Positions 49,876-58,266 of a stretch of DNA of 64,000 bases are shown here, in pieces. The notes beneath the pieces are model-generated. The model had not been told where the DNA came from, searched no databases, and saw only the letters and a program-made list of their open reading frames with translations. Position 1 is the first letter of the stretch; every line of letters starts with the position of its first letter. The translations under genes and the position numbers were made by a program. Source of the stretch: Burkholderiaceae bacterium (GTDB lineage Bacteria > Pseudomonadota > Gammaproteobacteria > Burkholderiales > Burkholderiaceae_C). Location: contig JACKLJ010000001.1 in assembly GCA_024235955.1 (NCBI GenBank), positions 124,001 through 188,000 on the forward strand, read 5' to 3'.

Positions 49876-51150
49876 ATGCTCGACCTGCTCGTCACCCACG
49901 CCACCCTGCCCGACAGCCGCACCGACGTCAGCGTGGCGGTGCAGGACGGCCGCATCGTCGAGGTCACGCCCGGCCTGCAGGCGCCCGCGCACGAGGCGGT
50001 GGACGCCGGCGGCATGCTGCTCAGCCCGCCGTTCTGCGACCCGCACTTCCACATGGACGCCACGCTCAGCTACGGGCTGCCGCGCGTCAACCAGAGCGGC
50101 ACGCTGCTGGAAGGTATCGCGCTGTGGGGCGAGCTGAAACCGTTGCTGACCGAGGAGGCGCTGGTGGAGCGCGCGCTGGCCTACTGCGACTGGGCGGTGG
50201 CGCGCGGGCTGCTGCACATCCGCAGCCACGTGGACACCAGCGACCCCAGCCTGCTGCCGGTGCGCGCCATGCTGGAGGTGAAGCGGCGCGTGGCGCCGTA
50301 TATCGACCTGCAACTGGTGGCCTTCCCGCAGGACGGCGTGCTGCGCACCGCGGGCGGCGTGGACAGCCTGACGCGCGCGCTCGACCTGGGCGTGGACGTG
50401 GTGGGCGGCATCCCGCACTTCGAGCGCACCATGGCCGACGGCGCCGCCAGCGTGAGGCTGCTGTGCCAGCAGGCCGCCGCGCGCGGCCTGCCGGTGGACA
50501 TGCACTGCGACGAGAGCGACGACCCGCTCTCGCGCCACATCGAGACCCTGGCCTTCGAGGCGCAGCGGCTGGGCCTGCAGGGCCGCGTGAATGGCAGCCA
50601 CTGCACCTCGATGCACAGCATGGACAACTACTACGTCAGCAAGCTGCTGCCGCTGGTGGCCGAAAGCGGCGTCAGCGTGGTGGCCAACCCGCTGATCAAC
50701 ATCACGCTGCAGGGCCGGCACGACACCTACCCCAAGCGGCGCGGCATGACGCGCGTGCCAGAGCTGCTGGCCGCTGGCGTGAACGTCGCCTTCGGCCACG
50801 ACTGCGTGATGGACCCGTGGTACGGCCTGGGCAGCGGCGACATGCTGGAGGTGGCGCACATGGGCCTGCACGTGGCGCAGATGACCAGCCAGGCCGGCAT
50901 CCGCGACTGCTTCGACGCCGTGACCACCCGCGCCGCCCGCGTGATGGGCCTGACCGACTACGGCATCGAGCCCGGCAAGGCCGCCAGCTTCGTGCTGCTG
51001 CAGGCCGCCGGCGTGACCGAGGCGATCCGCCTGCGAGCGCCGCGCCTGAAGGTCTGGCGCGCCGGCCGCCTGCTGGCCGACAGCGCGCCGCAGCAGGTGC
51101 GGCTGGCGGTGCCGGGGCGCGAGGGCGCGGTGGATTTCATGAAGCGCTGA
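49876..51150 (+). CDS. Cytosine deaminase (CodA-like amidohydrolase)
   Basis: A 424-residue metal-dependent amidohydrolase. The metal-binding HxH is in DPHFHMDATLSYGLP. NQSGTLLEGIALWGELKPLL, IDLQLVAFPQDGVL and VDMHCDESDD all align with E. coli CodA. The catalytic aspartate is in FGHDCVMDPWYGLGSG; the next residue is Cys, where E. coli CodA has Asp314. GAGGAG precedes the start. It would convert cytosine (or a related base) to uracil, feeding the nearby upp/URC genes. The altered residue leaves the precise substrate open. Confidence 0.9.
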   Translation: MLDLLVTHATLPDSRTDVSVAVQDGRIVEVTPGLQAPAHEAVDAGGMLLSPPFCDPHFHMDATLSYGLPRVNQSGTLLEGIALWGELKPLLTEEALVERALAYCDWAVARGLLHIRSHVDTSDPSLLPVRAMLEVKRRVAPYIDLQLVAFPQDGVLRTAGGVDSLTRALDLGVDVVGGIPHFERTMADGAASVRLLCQQAAARGLPVDMHCDESDDPLSRHIETLAFEAQRLGLQGRVNGSHCTSMHSMDNYYVSKLLPLVAESGVSVVANPLINITLQGRHDTYPKRRGMTRVPELLAAGVNVAFGHDCVMDPWYGLGSGDMLEVAHMGLHVAQMTSQAGIRDCFDAVTTRAARVMGLTDYGIEPGKAASFVLLQAAGVTEAIRLRAPRLKVWRAGRLLADSAPQQVRLAVPGREGAVDFMKR

Positions 51151-51198
51151 GGGCGTGGCAGCCGCTGGCCCGCGGGATGGTCGGCGAGATATTTCAGA

Positions 51199-51253
51199 AG
51201 AAAATCGGCCTCCAGCCCTTTGGTGGCGGGCGCAGGCAGCTACGGTTTTGGGA
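51199..51253 (-). repeat. Repeat A, copy 13
   Basis: GAAAATCGGCCTCCAGCCC, then TGGCGGGCGCAGGCAGCTAC. Lies between the convergent cytosine deaminase and amidotransferase genes. Confidence 0.85.
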
Positions 51254-51265
51254 GTGACTGGTGGA

Positions 51266-52033
51266 TCAGATGGCCAGCGGCAGGCCGTCCTGGAACACCT
51301 TCAGCTCGCCGGGCGCGAAGGGCGTCCAGGCCTCGTCGCTGGTGAGCGGCGTGGTGGCGACCACGGCCACGCGGTCGTCGGGCGTGGTGTGTTCGGCGAA
51401 GTTGACGGCCAGGTCCTCGTCGGCCAGCCGCGCGGTGGCGAACGGGTGCTGGCGCACGATGTAGCAGAGTTTGGTGGAGGCGTGCGCCCACAGCGCCTCG
51501 CCGTTGGAGAGCAGCATGTTGAAGGTGCCGAAGCGCGCCACCTGCGGCACCAGCTCGGCCAGCGTGCGCGTCATCTCCGGCACGCTGGGCACGCTGGCGT
51601 GCGCCTTGTCCAGCTCCTGCATCAGCCAGCAGAAGGCCTGCTCGCTGTCGGTGCTGCCCACGGGCCTGAAGTGGCCGTGCAGCGTGGGCGCGTAGCCGTG
51701 CAGGTCGCCGTTGTGGGCGAACACCCAGTAGCGGCCCCACAGCTCGCGCACGAAGGGGTGGCAGTTCTCCAGCATCACCGCGCCGTAGGTGGCCTTGCGG
51801 ATGTGCGAGATCACGTGCCGGCTCTTGATCGGGTAGCGGCGGATCAGCTCGGCCACGGGCGAATCGCAGGCCGGCTCCTTGTCGATGAACAGGCGCGCGC
51901 CACGGCCTTCGAAGAAGGCGATGCCCCAGCCGTCGGCGTGGTGGTCGGTGCGGCCGCCGCGCTGGGCGAAGCCGGCGAAGCTGAAGGTCACGTCGGTCGG
52001 CGTGTTGCAGTTCATCCCAAGCAGCTGGCACAT
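51266..52033 (-). CDS. Class II glutamine amidotransferase, YafJ-like
   Basis: A 255-residue Ntn hydrolase. The nucleophile is Cys2 (MCQLLGMNCNTP), exposed once Met is removed. DHHADGWGIAFFEG, SHIRKATYG and FAHNGDLHGY are the glutaminase-site motifs. No synthase domain is attached, as in E. coli YafJ. The function of stand-alone members is uncertain. It follows the MFS exporter with one base between the stop and ATG, so the two are co-translated. Confidence 0.92.
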   Translation of the reverse strand: MCQLLGMNCNTPTDVTFSFAGFAQRGGRTDHHADGWGIAFFEGRGARLFIDKEPACDSPVAELIRRYPIKSRHVISHIRKATYGAVMLENCHPFVRELWGRYWVFAHNGDLHGYAPTLHGHFRPVGSTDSEQAFCWLMQELDKAHASVPSVPEMTRTLAELVPQVARFGTFNMLLSNGEALWAHASTKLCYIVRQHPFATARLADEDLAVNFAEHTTPDDRVAVVATTPLTSDEAWTPFAPGELKVFQDGLPLAI

Positions 52034-52034
52034 G

Positions 52035-53525
52035 TCAGCGGTCCTCGATCTGGCCGGATTCCAGGCGCACGGTGGGCCGCAGGTGGCGCGCCGCCAGCAT
52101 GGCCAGCGCGCACAGCGCGGCCAGCATCAGGAACACCTCGTTGAAGGCGGCGATGCGCTCCGGGCTGAGGTGCGCGCGCGTGAGCGAATCGCCGTGCGCG
52201 GCCAGGCGCCATTCCAGCGCGATGCCGCACAGGCTCACCCCCGCGGCGCCGCCCAGCATGCGCACGAAATTGATCACGCTGGAGGCCTGCGGCACCAGCG
52301 GTTTGTCGAGCCCGCGCATGGCGCCCAGGTTGAGCGAGGGCAGGATGAAGCCCAGCCCGATGCGGCCGACGACGGTCCAGCCCATCAGCAGCCACACGCT
52401 GCTGCCCAGCCCCACGGTCACCATGCCGGCGAACGACAGCGCCAGCAGCGCCAGCCCCACGTTCACCAGCCGGTTGGCGGGCATGCGGTCGGCCATGCGC
52501 GCCACCACGGCGATGGCGCCCGCCAGCACCAGCCCGGAAGGCAGCAGGATGGTGCCCACGTGCGCCGCCGACAGCCCGAGCGCCATCTGCATGTACACCG
52601 GCAGCAGGTAGGTGGAGCCGAACAGCGCCGTGCCGTAGATCAGCGCCACCAGCGCGCCCATGGCGAAGGGCCGGTAGCCGAACAGTGCCAGGTTCATCAG
52701 CGGCGGCCGGCCCTTGCGCGGCAGCCAGCGCAGCCACAGGGCGAAGCCGGCGAACGCGGCCGCCGCCAGCGCCAGCAGCGCGCCGGCCTCCCAGGCCGGG
52801 CCGCTGCGCAGCGAGACGAGGCCGTTCAGCAGGCTCAGCGTGCCGACGCTGCCGATGGCCAGGCCCGTCCAGTCGAGCGGGGTGTCGCGGTCGCTGGCGC
52901 GGTCACCCGGGCCGGTCACCGGCACGTAGCGCCGGCCCAGCCAGAGCGCGGCCAGGCAGAACGGCACCACCATGAAGAAGATCGATCGCCAGCCGAACCA
53001 GTCGACCAGCAGGCCGCCGATGGAAGGGCCGATGGCCGGTGCCAGCACCACCCCCATGCCGAACACGCCGCTGGCGCGGCCCTGCTCGTGCGGCTCGAAG
53101 GCGCGCATGATGATGATGGCCGGTATCGGCTGCACCACGCCGGCGGCCAGGCCTTCCATCACCCGCGCCGCCAGCACCAGCGGAAAGTTCTGCGCGAAGC
53201 CGCCCAGCGTGCCGCCGGCCAGCAGCATCACCATGCAGCCGGCGTAGGTGGCGCGGTAGCCGAAGCGCCCCAGGATCCAGGGCGTGGTGAGCATTGACAC
53301 CGTCATCGCCACCATGAAGCCGCTGGTCACCCATTGCGCGCGCGCCTGGCCGAGCACGAACTGGTGCGACAGCCCCGGGATCGCCACGTTGACCACGGTG
53401 GACGACATGATCGAGGCCATCGTGCCCACCATCACCGAGAACAGCAGCAGCCAGCGGTAGCGCTCGCCGTGGCGGGCGCGCAGTTCGGCGGAGCTGCCGG
53501 GCGGGTGGCTGGGTGTGTCGGTCAT
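52035..53525 (-). CDS. MFS multidrug exporter, DHA2 (EmrB/QacA) type
   Basis: A 496-residue transporter with 14 predicted membrane segments. SSTVVNVAIPGLSHQFVLGQ and QWVTSGFMVAMTVSMLTTPW carry the motif D1 and motif A region, and PAIGPSIGGLLVDWFGWRSI is motif C of drug:H+ antiporters. EmrA-type adaptor genes are not adjacent. The linked amidotransferase gene immediately downstream is unusual for EmrB systems. Substrate is unknown. Confidence 0.92.
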   Translation of the reverse strand: MTDTPSHPPGSSAELRARHGERYRWLLLFSVMVGTMASIMSSTVVNVAIPGLSHQFVLGQARAQWVTSGFMVAMTVSMLTTPWILGRFGYRATYAGCMVMLLAGGTLGGFAQNFPLVLAARVMEGLAAGVVQPIPAIIIMRAFEPHEQGRASGVFGMGVVLAPAIGPSIGGLLVDWFGWRSIFFMVVPFCLAALWLGRRYVPVTGPGDRASDRDTPLDWTGLAIGSVGTLSLLNGLVSLRSGPAWEAGALLALAAAAFAGFALWLRWLPRKGRPPLMNLALFGYRPFAMGALVALIYGTALFGSTYLLPVYMQMALGLSAAHVGTILLPSGLVLAGAIAVVARMADRMPANRLVNVGLALLALSFAGMVTVGLGSSVWLLMGWTVVGRIGLGFILPSLNLGAMRGLDKPLVPQASSVINFVRMLGGAAGVSLCGIALEWRLAAHGDSLTRAHLSPERIAAFNEVFLMLAALCALAMLAARHLRPTVRLESGQIEDR

Positions 53526-53590
53526 GCGGCAGGCGGGTCAGGGGGCAGCATAGCGCGGACAGGCTCTGGCCGGGGTCACGGGTGCGGCGC

Positions 53591-53596
53591 TATCAT
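53591..53596 (+). promoter_or_regulatory. Candidate -10 hexamer of the cytochrome c gene
   Basis: TATCAT ends 7 nt before ATG 53604, supporting that start over ATG 53595, which overlaps the hexamer. Confidence 0.4.
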
Positions 53597-53603
53597 GGCC
53601 CGC

Positions 53604-54008
53604 ATGAAGAAGCGCATGTCGTCCTTGGGATTGCAGCCTGCCCGCCGGGCAGCCCGGCTGATCGTTGGCGCCGCGGGCGCGCTGGCCTGCACGGCCGTGT
53701 TGGCGCAGGGCACCGCGCCCGCCGAGGCGCCCACGGTGCTGGAAGGCGCCAGCCTGGCGGCGCAGATGGGTTGCGTCAACTGCCACGGCGCCCAGCCGCG
53801 AGGCGACGCACCATCGTTCAAGTCGCTGCAGGACCGGGCCGCGCGCGGCGACCGCGACCCGGCCAAGACGGCCGACCACTGGCTGGAGGAAATACGCGAG
53901 ATCGGCTCTGGCGGGCGCGGCGTGGTGGTGCACCGCCAGGTGAGCGACGCCTCGGCCAAGGCCATCGCGCAGTGGCTGGCGCGGCCGGCCAACAAACCCG
54001 TCAACTGA
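53604..54008 (+). CDS. Small c-type cytochrome without an obvious methionine ligand
   Basis: A 134-residue exported protein. The signal peptide ends ACTAVLAQG, and one heme-binding CVNCH follows at about residues 59-63 of the precursor. The C-terminal helix VSDASAKAIAQWLA matches class I cytochromes. After CVNCH there is no methionine at all. At the place where class I cytochromes have their Met ligand the sequence reads GRGVVVHRQVSD, so the histidine there is the best candidate sixth ligand. Start 53604 is chosen by the -10 spacing. It overlaps the convergent CWC gene by 8 bp. Confidence 0.85.
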   Translation: MKKRMSSLGLQPARRAARLIVGAAGALACTAVLAQGTAPAEAPTVLEGASLAAQMGCVNCHGAQPRGDAPSFKSLQDRAARGDRDPAKTADHWLEEIREIGSGGRGVVVHRQVSDASAKAIAQWLARPANKPVN

Positions 54009-54237
54009 GGCGCTGCCGCACGCCGCCGCCCGCGGCGCAGGCGCTGCACAGGCAGGCGAGACCACGGGCTTCGGCGGGGATCGCCGCCAGCGCGGCCGGA
54101 TCGAACGTCGCGCGCGTGCACCAGCACGGCGGCTGCGGCTGGCCGGTGGCTTTTTCCAGCTCCATGGCGCAGGTGTTCGGCTGCCCGCACAGGGGGCAGC
54201 GGGTGGGGTCGGGCGGGGCCCAGGGATCGGCTGGCAC
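54001..54237 (-). CDS. Cysteine-rich CWC family protein
   Basis: A 78-residue protein with the CWC pattern: CPLCGQPNTCAMELEKATG, PPCWCTRATFDPAAL and the terminal LACLCSACAA. Eight or more cysteines in paired CxxC and CWC arrangements suggest zinc or Fe-S binding, but the family has no assigned function. No ATG is available; GTG 54237 is the only reasonable start. It is divergent from the dksA-family gene, with 73 bp between. Confidence 0.75.
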   Translation of the reverse strand: MPADPWAPPDPTRCPLCGQPNTCAMELEKATGQPQPPCWCTRATFDPAALAAIPAEARGLACLCSACAAGGGVRQRLS

Positions 54238-54310
54238 GGTGGTATTCTGCTTGCTGTGGCGCCAACCCGCCGTGGGTTGGCACTGGAAGGACTGCCGGAG
54301 TGCAAGGATC

Positions 54311-54688
54311 ATGTCGCAAGCGTTGACCGAATCGCAACTGAAGGAACTCAAGCATCTGCTCATGAAGCGCAAGGATGAGCTGAACGTGCAGATGGAAGAC
54401 AACCGTGCCAATCTGGCGCCGGCCGAGAACACCGCCGGCAGCGTGTCGCAGGACGAGGCGGGCCGCCTGAAGAACCAGACCCGCGAGGTCGACGAGGCGT
54501 TGACGGCGCTGGACCTGGCCGAGCTGCGCCGCATCGACCGCGCGCTCGAGCAGATGGACGAGGGCAGCTACGGGCAGTGCGAGGAATGCGGCTGCAACAT
54601 CCCGTTCGAGCGCCTCAAGGTCGAGCCGATGACGCAGCACTGCGTGGCCTGCAAGACCAAGCTGGAAAAGCAGGGCGTGCGCGTCTGA
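54311..54688 (+). CDS. dksA: TraR/DksA-family zinc-finger transcription factor
   Basis: A 125-residue protein. A helical region (LTESQLKELKHLLMKRKDEL, residues 5-95) forms the coiled coil that enters the RNA polymerase secondary channel. The zinc finger CEECGCNIPFERLKVEP, then CVAC, is near residues 96-120. It is shorter than E. coli DksA (151 residues), so it may be a DksA paralogue rather than the main copy. The symbol is given for the family. A repeat A copy and a strong two-way terminator follow. Confidence 0.85.
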   Translation: MSQALTESQLKELKHLLMKRKDELNVQMEDNRANLAPAENTAGSVSQDEAGRLKNQTREVDEALTALDLAELRRIDRALEQMDEGSYGQCEECGCNIPFERLKVEPMTQHCVACKTKLEKQGVRV

Positions 54689-54694
54689 TGCTCA

Positions 54695-54747
54695 TGTTTG
54701 CATAGCTGCCTGCACCCGTCCTGCAAGGGCTTACAGCAGATTTGACC
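54695..54747 (+). repeat. Repeat A, copy 14
   Basis: Plus-oriented copy, GCATAGCTGCCTGCACCCGT, then CCTGCAAGGGCTTACAGCAG, between dksA and its terminator. Confidence 0.85.
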
Positions 54748-54750
54748 ATG

Positions 54751-54778
54751 AAAAGCGGCGCCCGAGGGCGCCGCTTTT
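54751..54778. terminator. Bidirectional terminator between dksA and glcB
   Basis: AAAAGCGGCGCCC and GGGCGCCGCTTTT form a perfect 13-bp stem around a 2-nt loop, with A-run and T-run on both sides. It serves both convergent genes. Confidence 0.9.
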
Positions 54779-54811
54779 GCTGGCCGGGGCAGGCCCCGGT
54801 ACGCCGGTGGC

Positions 54812-57031
54812 TCAGGCCGCGGCCTTGACCTTCTGGCGCCAGGCGTGGAGCAGCGGCTCGGTGTAGCCGCTCGGCTGCGCCGTGCCCTTGAACACCAAGT
54901 CGCAGGCGGCCTTGTAGGCGGCGCTGCTGTCTTCGTGGCCGGCCATGTCGTGGTAGGCCTTGTCACCCGAGTTCTGCTGGTCCACCAGGGCCGCCATGCG
55001 CTTGAGCGTGGCGCGCACCTGACCGTCGCTCACCACGCCGTGCTTGAGCCAGTTGGCCATGTGCTGGCTGCTGATGCGCAGCGTGGCGCGGTCTTCCATC
55101 AGGCCCACGCCGTGGATGTCGGGCACCTTGGAGCAGCCCACGCCCTGATCGACCCAGCGCACCACGTAGCCCAGGATGCCCTGGGCGTTGTTGTCCAGCT
55201 CCTGCTGCTTCTCCGCATCGGTCCACTTGGCCTCGGTGACCACCGGGATCTGCAGCAGCCCGGCCAGCGCGGCGTCGCGGCGGGCGGCGGCGTCTTCCTT
55301 GCCCAGCGCCTTTTCCATCTGCTTTTGCAGTGCCGGCACGTCAACCTGGTGGTAGTGCATGGCGTGCAGCGTGGCGCCGGTGGGGCTGGGCACCCAGGCG
55401 GTGTTGGCGCCGGCCTTGGGATGGCCGATCTTCTGCTTCATCATCTCGGCCATCAGGTCGGGCATGGCCCACATGCCCTTGCCGATCTGCGCCTTGCCGC
55501 GCAGGCCGCAGGCCAGGCCGACGTCGACGTTGTTCTTCTCGTAGGCCTGGATCCAGGCGCTGGTCTTCATGTCGCCCTTGCGGTAGACCGGGCCGGCGGT
55601 CATGCAGGTGTGCATCTCGTCGCCGGTGCGGTCAAGGAAGCCGGTGTTGATGAAGGCCACGCGGTGCTTGGCGGCGTCGATGCAGGCCGCCAGGTTGACG
55701 CTGGTGCGGCGCTCCTCGTCCATGATGCCGAGCTTGACGGTGTATTCCGGCAGGCCGAGCACCTGCTCCACGCGGCCGAACAGCTCGCCCGCGAAGGCCA
55801 CTTCGGCCGGGCCGTGCATCTTGGGCTTGACGATGTAGACGCTGCCGGTGCGCGAGTTGCGGATGCCGTTCTCGCCCATGCGGCGCAGGTCGTACATGGC
55901 GATGGCGGTGGTGATCGCCGCGTCCATGATGCCTTCGGGGATTTCCTTCCACTTGCCGTCGGCGGCCTTGTAGAGGATGGCCGGGTTGGTCATCAGGTGG
56001 CCGACGTTGCGCACGAACATGAGCGAGCGGCCGTGCAGGCGCACCTGGCCCTTGCCGCTGGGCTTGGTGTAGAAGCGGTCGGGGTTGAGGCCGCGCGTCA
56101 TCACCTTGCCGCCCTTGTCAAACGATTCGGTCAGCGTGCCGCGCAGGATGCCCAGCCAGTTGTGGTAGCCCAGCACCTTGTCCTCGGCGTCCACGGCGGC
56201 CACCGAATCCTCCAGATCGAGGATGGTGGAGACGGCCGCTTCCACCACCACGTCGGCCATGCCGGCCGGGTCGGTCTTGCCGATGGGCGACTGCGGGTCG
56301 ATGCGGATGTCCAGGTGCAGGCCGTTGTGCACCAGCAGGATCGAGCCGGGCTTCTTGGCGTCGCCCTGGTAGCCGACGAACTGCCTGGGGTGCTCCAGCT
56401 TGCTCTTCCTGCCGTCCGCCAGCGTGACCACCAGCTCGCCGTCCTTCACGGCATAGGCCCTGGAGCCGACGTGCGAGCCCTTCTTCAGCGGCGCCACGCG
56501 GTCGAGCATGTGGCGTGCCCAGTCGATCACCTTGGCGCCGCGCTTCGGGTTGTACTTGCCGCCCTTTTCCAGGCCCTTGGTCTCGGGGATGACGTCGGTG
56601 CCGTAGAGCGCGTCGTATAGCGAGCCCCAGCGCGCGTTGGCGGCGTTGAGCGCGTAGCGGGCGTTCAGGATCGGCACCACCAGCTGCGGGCCGGCCTGGA
56701 TGGCCAGCTCGGCGTCCACGTTCTTCGTGTCCACCTTGACCTTGGCGGGCGCCGGCACCAGGTAGCCGATGCCTTCCAGAAAGGCGCGGTAGGCCTTCAT
56801 GTCGGTGATCGGGCCGGGGTTGGCGGTGTGCCACTTGTCCAGTTCGGCCTGGAGGCGGTCGCGCTCGGCCAGCAGGGCGGCGTTCTTGGGCGCCAGGTCG
56901 GTGACGATGGCGGAAAAGCCCTTCCAGAAATGCTCGGGGGCGATTTTCAGGTCGCGCAGCACGTCCTGGTTGACGAAGTCGTACAGGGGCCTGGCCACCT
57001 GCAGGTCGTGGGTCTTGATGCGGTCGTTCAT
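54812..57031 (-). CDS. glcB: Malate synthase G
   Basis: A 739-residue enzyme joining glyoxylate and acetyl-CoA to malate in the glyoxylate shunt or glycolate use. VVVEAAVSTILDLEDSVAAV, MTRGLNPDRFYTKPSGKG, LHGRSLMFVRNVGHLM and INTGFLDRTGDEMHTCM are G-form signatures. The catalytic-base region VGCSKVPDIHGVGLMEDRAT is intact. Start ATG 57031 has GAGGAA upstream; the in-frame ATG 57049 lacks one. glc operon partners are not adjacent. Confidence 0.97.
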   Translation of the reverse strand: MNDRIKTHDLQVARPLYDFVNQDVLRDLKIAPEHFWKGFSAIVTDLAPKNAALLAERDRLQAELDKWHTANPGPITDMKAYRAFLEGIGYLVPAPAKVKVDTKNVDAELAIQAGPQLVVPILNARYALNAANARWGSLYDALYGTDVIPETKGLEKGGKYNPKRGAKVIDWARHMLDRVAPLKKGSHVGSRAYAVKDGELVVTLADGRKSKLEHPRQFVGYQGDAKKPGSILLVHNGLHLDIRIDPQSPIGKTDPAGMADVVVEAAVSTILDLEDSVAAVDAEDKVLGYHNWLGILRGTLTESFDKGGKVMTRGLNPDRFYTKPSGKGQVRLHGRSLMFVRNVGHLMTNPAILYKAADGKWKEIPEGIMDAAITTAIAMYDLRRMGENGIRNSRTGSVYIVKPKMHGPAEVAFAGELFGRVEQVLGLPEYTVKLGIMDEERRTSVNLAACIDAAKHRVAFINTGFLDRTGDEMHTCMTAGPVYRKGDMKTSAWIQAYEKNNVDVGLACGLRGKAQIGKGMWAMPDLMAEMMKQKIGHPKAGANTAWVPSPTGATLHAMHYHQVDVPALQKQMEKALGKEDAAARRDAALAGLLQIPVVTEAKWTDAEKQQELDNNAQGILGYVVRWVDQGVGCSKVPDIHGVGLMEDRATLRISSQHMANWLKHGVVSDGQVRATLKRMAALVDQQNSGDKAYHDMAGHEDSSAAYKAACDLVFKGTAQPSGYTEPLLHAWRQKVKAAA

Positions 57032-57407
57032 GGTTTCCTCGTCGAACAAAGCAAGGCTGGAGCCGCCGCGCGGCCCTGCCCTCGTCTTACCAGCTGAACT
57101 TTAGTCGATTTGCCGCGCCGGCCCGCGCGGGGCAGGTCTGGCGACCGGGCGGCTGCGCGGGGCAATCATCAGGACCGATCATGCCGGCGGCCATCGAGGC
57201 TCGAGGTGCAGCGGTGGGCGCGGGCCTTTGACGTCACAGCGGGCCGGCGACGACGGGCCCGGATAGGTCGGTCAATGCGAGGATTGCTGCGGTTTAGATA
57301 GCTGGCTGCGCCCGCCCTGAAAGGGCTGGCGGCCAAAAAACACCATGAAACTGGGGCCTGTTAACGCTATTTTTGGGCGCATCACCCAAAATAAGCGTTA
57401 ACAGGCC
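57032..57407. other. Upstream region of glcB
   Basis: A 376-bp gap between two minus-strand genes. It contains the glcB ribosome-binding site, repeat A copy 15 (57293-57350) and a long hairpin (57355-57411). TAAAGT or TAAGAC near 57090-57110 on the minus strand could be the glcB -10, with no clear -35. No gene is seen. Confidence 0.5.
57293..57350 (+). repeat. Repeat A, copy 15
   Basis: Plus-oriented copy, AGATAGCTGGCTGCGCCCGC, then CCTGAAAGGGCTGGCGGCCA, immediately before the long palindrome. Confidence 0.85.
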
Positions 57408-57411
57408 CTAG
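57355..57411. repeat. Long hairpin palindrome containing a stop codon
   Basis: Arms GGGCCTGTTAACGCTATTTT-TGGG and CCCAAAATAAGCGTTAACAG-GCCC pair over about 24 bp, with one offset, around CGCATCA. On the minus strand the CCCAAAAATAGC side follows the stop of the gene at 57408, whose TAG lies in the outer arm. It may act as that gene's terminator or be a small mobile palindrome. Confidence 0.7.
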
Positions 57412-58097
57412 AGCAGCGGCTCGCGCACCTGCGGCACCGGCAACCAGCAGGCCGGGATCCATACCGGCGCCGATTGCACCAGCATGCTGAACACGCTGTG
57501 CCCGCCGGCCTGCCAGCTCCAGCCCAGCGCTACCAGCACGAGCACCGGCTGCAGGTACATCGCCCAGGCGCTGTTCTTCCACAGCAGCCAGCCCACGGCC
57601 AGGGTGCCCAGGCTGAGCACGGCGTAGTAGCTGCCGCCCGTGTGCGTCAGCATCACCAGGCCGCCGAACAGCATCAGCGCGCCCCAGACCAGCAGCAGCA
57701 GACCGATCAGCTGCGGCAGGTCACGAAAGCGCGTGGCCGCGCTGTCCTGCTGGGCCAGCATCTGCAGCTGGTGGATGCGCGGGTCTTCTTCGGTCGCGCC
57801 GGCGCTGGTCCCGACCATCGTCTCGGCAGGCGCCTGGGCCAGGCGGCTCAGGTGGGCAGGCATGGGCATCGGCGGCGCCAGTTGGCCAGGCGTGGTGGCG
57901 GGGCGGTCGCCGGCGGGGCGCGCCCTCACCGGCGCAGCGTCGCGCGGCGCGGCGGCCGGCGGCGGCTCGGCCATGCGCGCCTCCAGTTCGGCCTGGGCGC
58001 GCCGGCTGCCGCGCCCGGCCAGGGCCTGCAGCTGCACGACCGAGAGCTGGCGCACGTCGACGCGCGGCCTGGACGTGGAGGGCGGTGGAGCGGACAT
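57408..58097 (-). CDS. Membrane protein of unknown function
   Basis: A 229-residue protein. Residues 1-110 are Pro/Ala/Arg-rich and probably disordered, with a short helix LSVVQLQALAGRGSRRAQAE. Residues 125-229 form about four membrane segments (LPQLIGLLLLVWGALMLFGG, AVLSLGTLAVGWLLW, MYLQPVLVLVALGWSWQAG and the C-terminal one). No family is recognised. The stop codon lies inside a long palindrome. It is divergent from the DUF2214 gene. Confidence 0.65.
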   Translation of the reverse strand: MSAPPPSTSRPRVDVRQLSVVQLQALAGRGSRRAQAELEARMAEPPPAAAPRDAAPVRARPAGDRPATTPGQLAPPMPMPAHLSRLAQAPAETMVGTSAGATEEDPRIHQLQMLAQQDSAATRFRDLPQLIGLLLLVWGALMLFGGLVMLTHTGGSYYAVLSLGTLAVGWLLWKNSAWAMYLQPVLVLVALGWSWQAGGHSVFSMLVQSAPVWIPACWLPVPQVREPLL

Positions 58098-58266
58098 GGT
58101 CGGTGATCGCGAAAGTGGGGGCGGCCTGGCCGCCGCGCCATGTTAGCGGGTGGCAATGGACACCCGTCGGAAGGCCGCCTGGCCGGCGGCGGGGGCTTCC
58201 GGCAGGTGCCAAGTTTTTCACGCCGGGCGATGGGACAATGCGCCCATCCGCGCCCGCCCCGTACCC

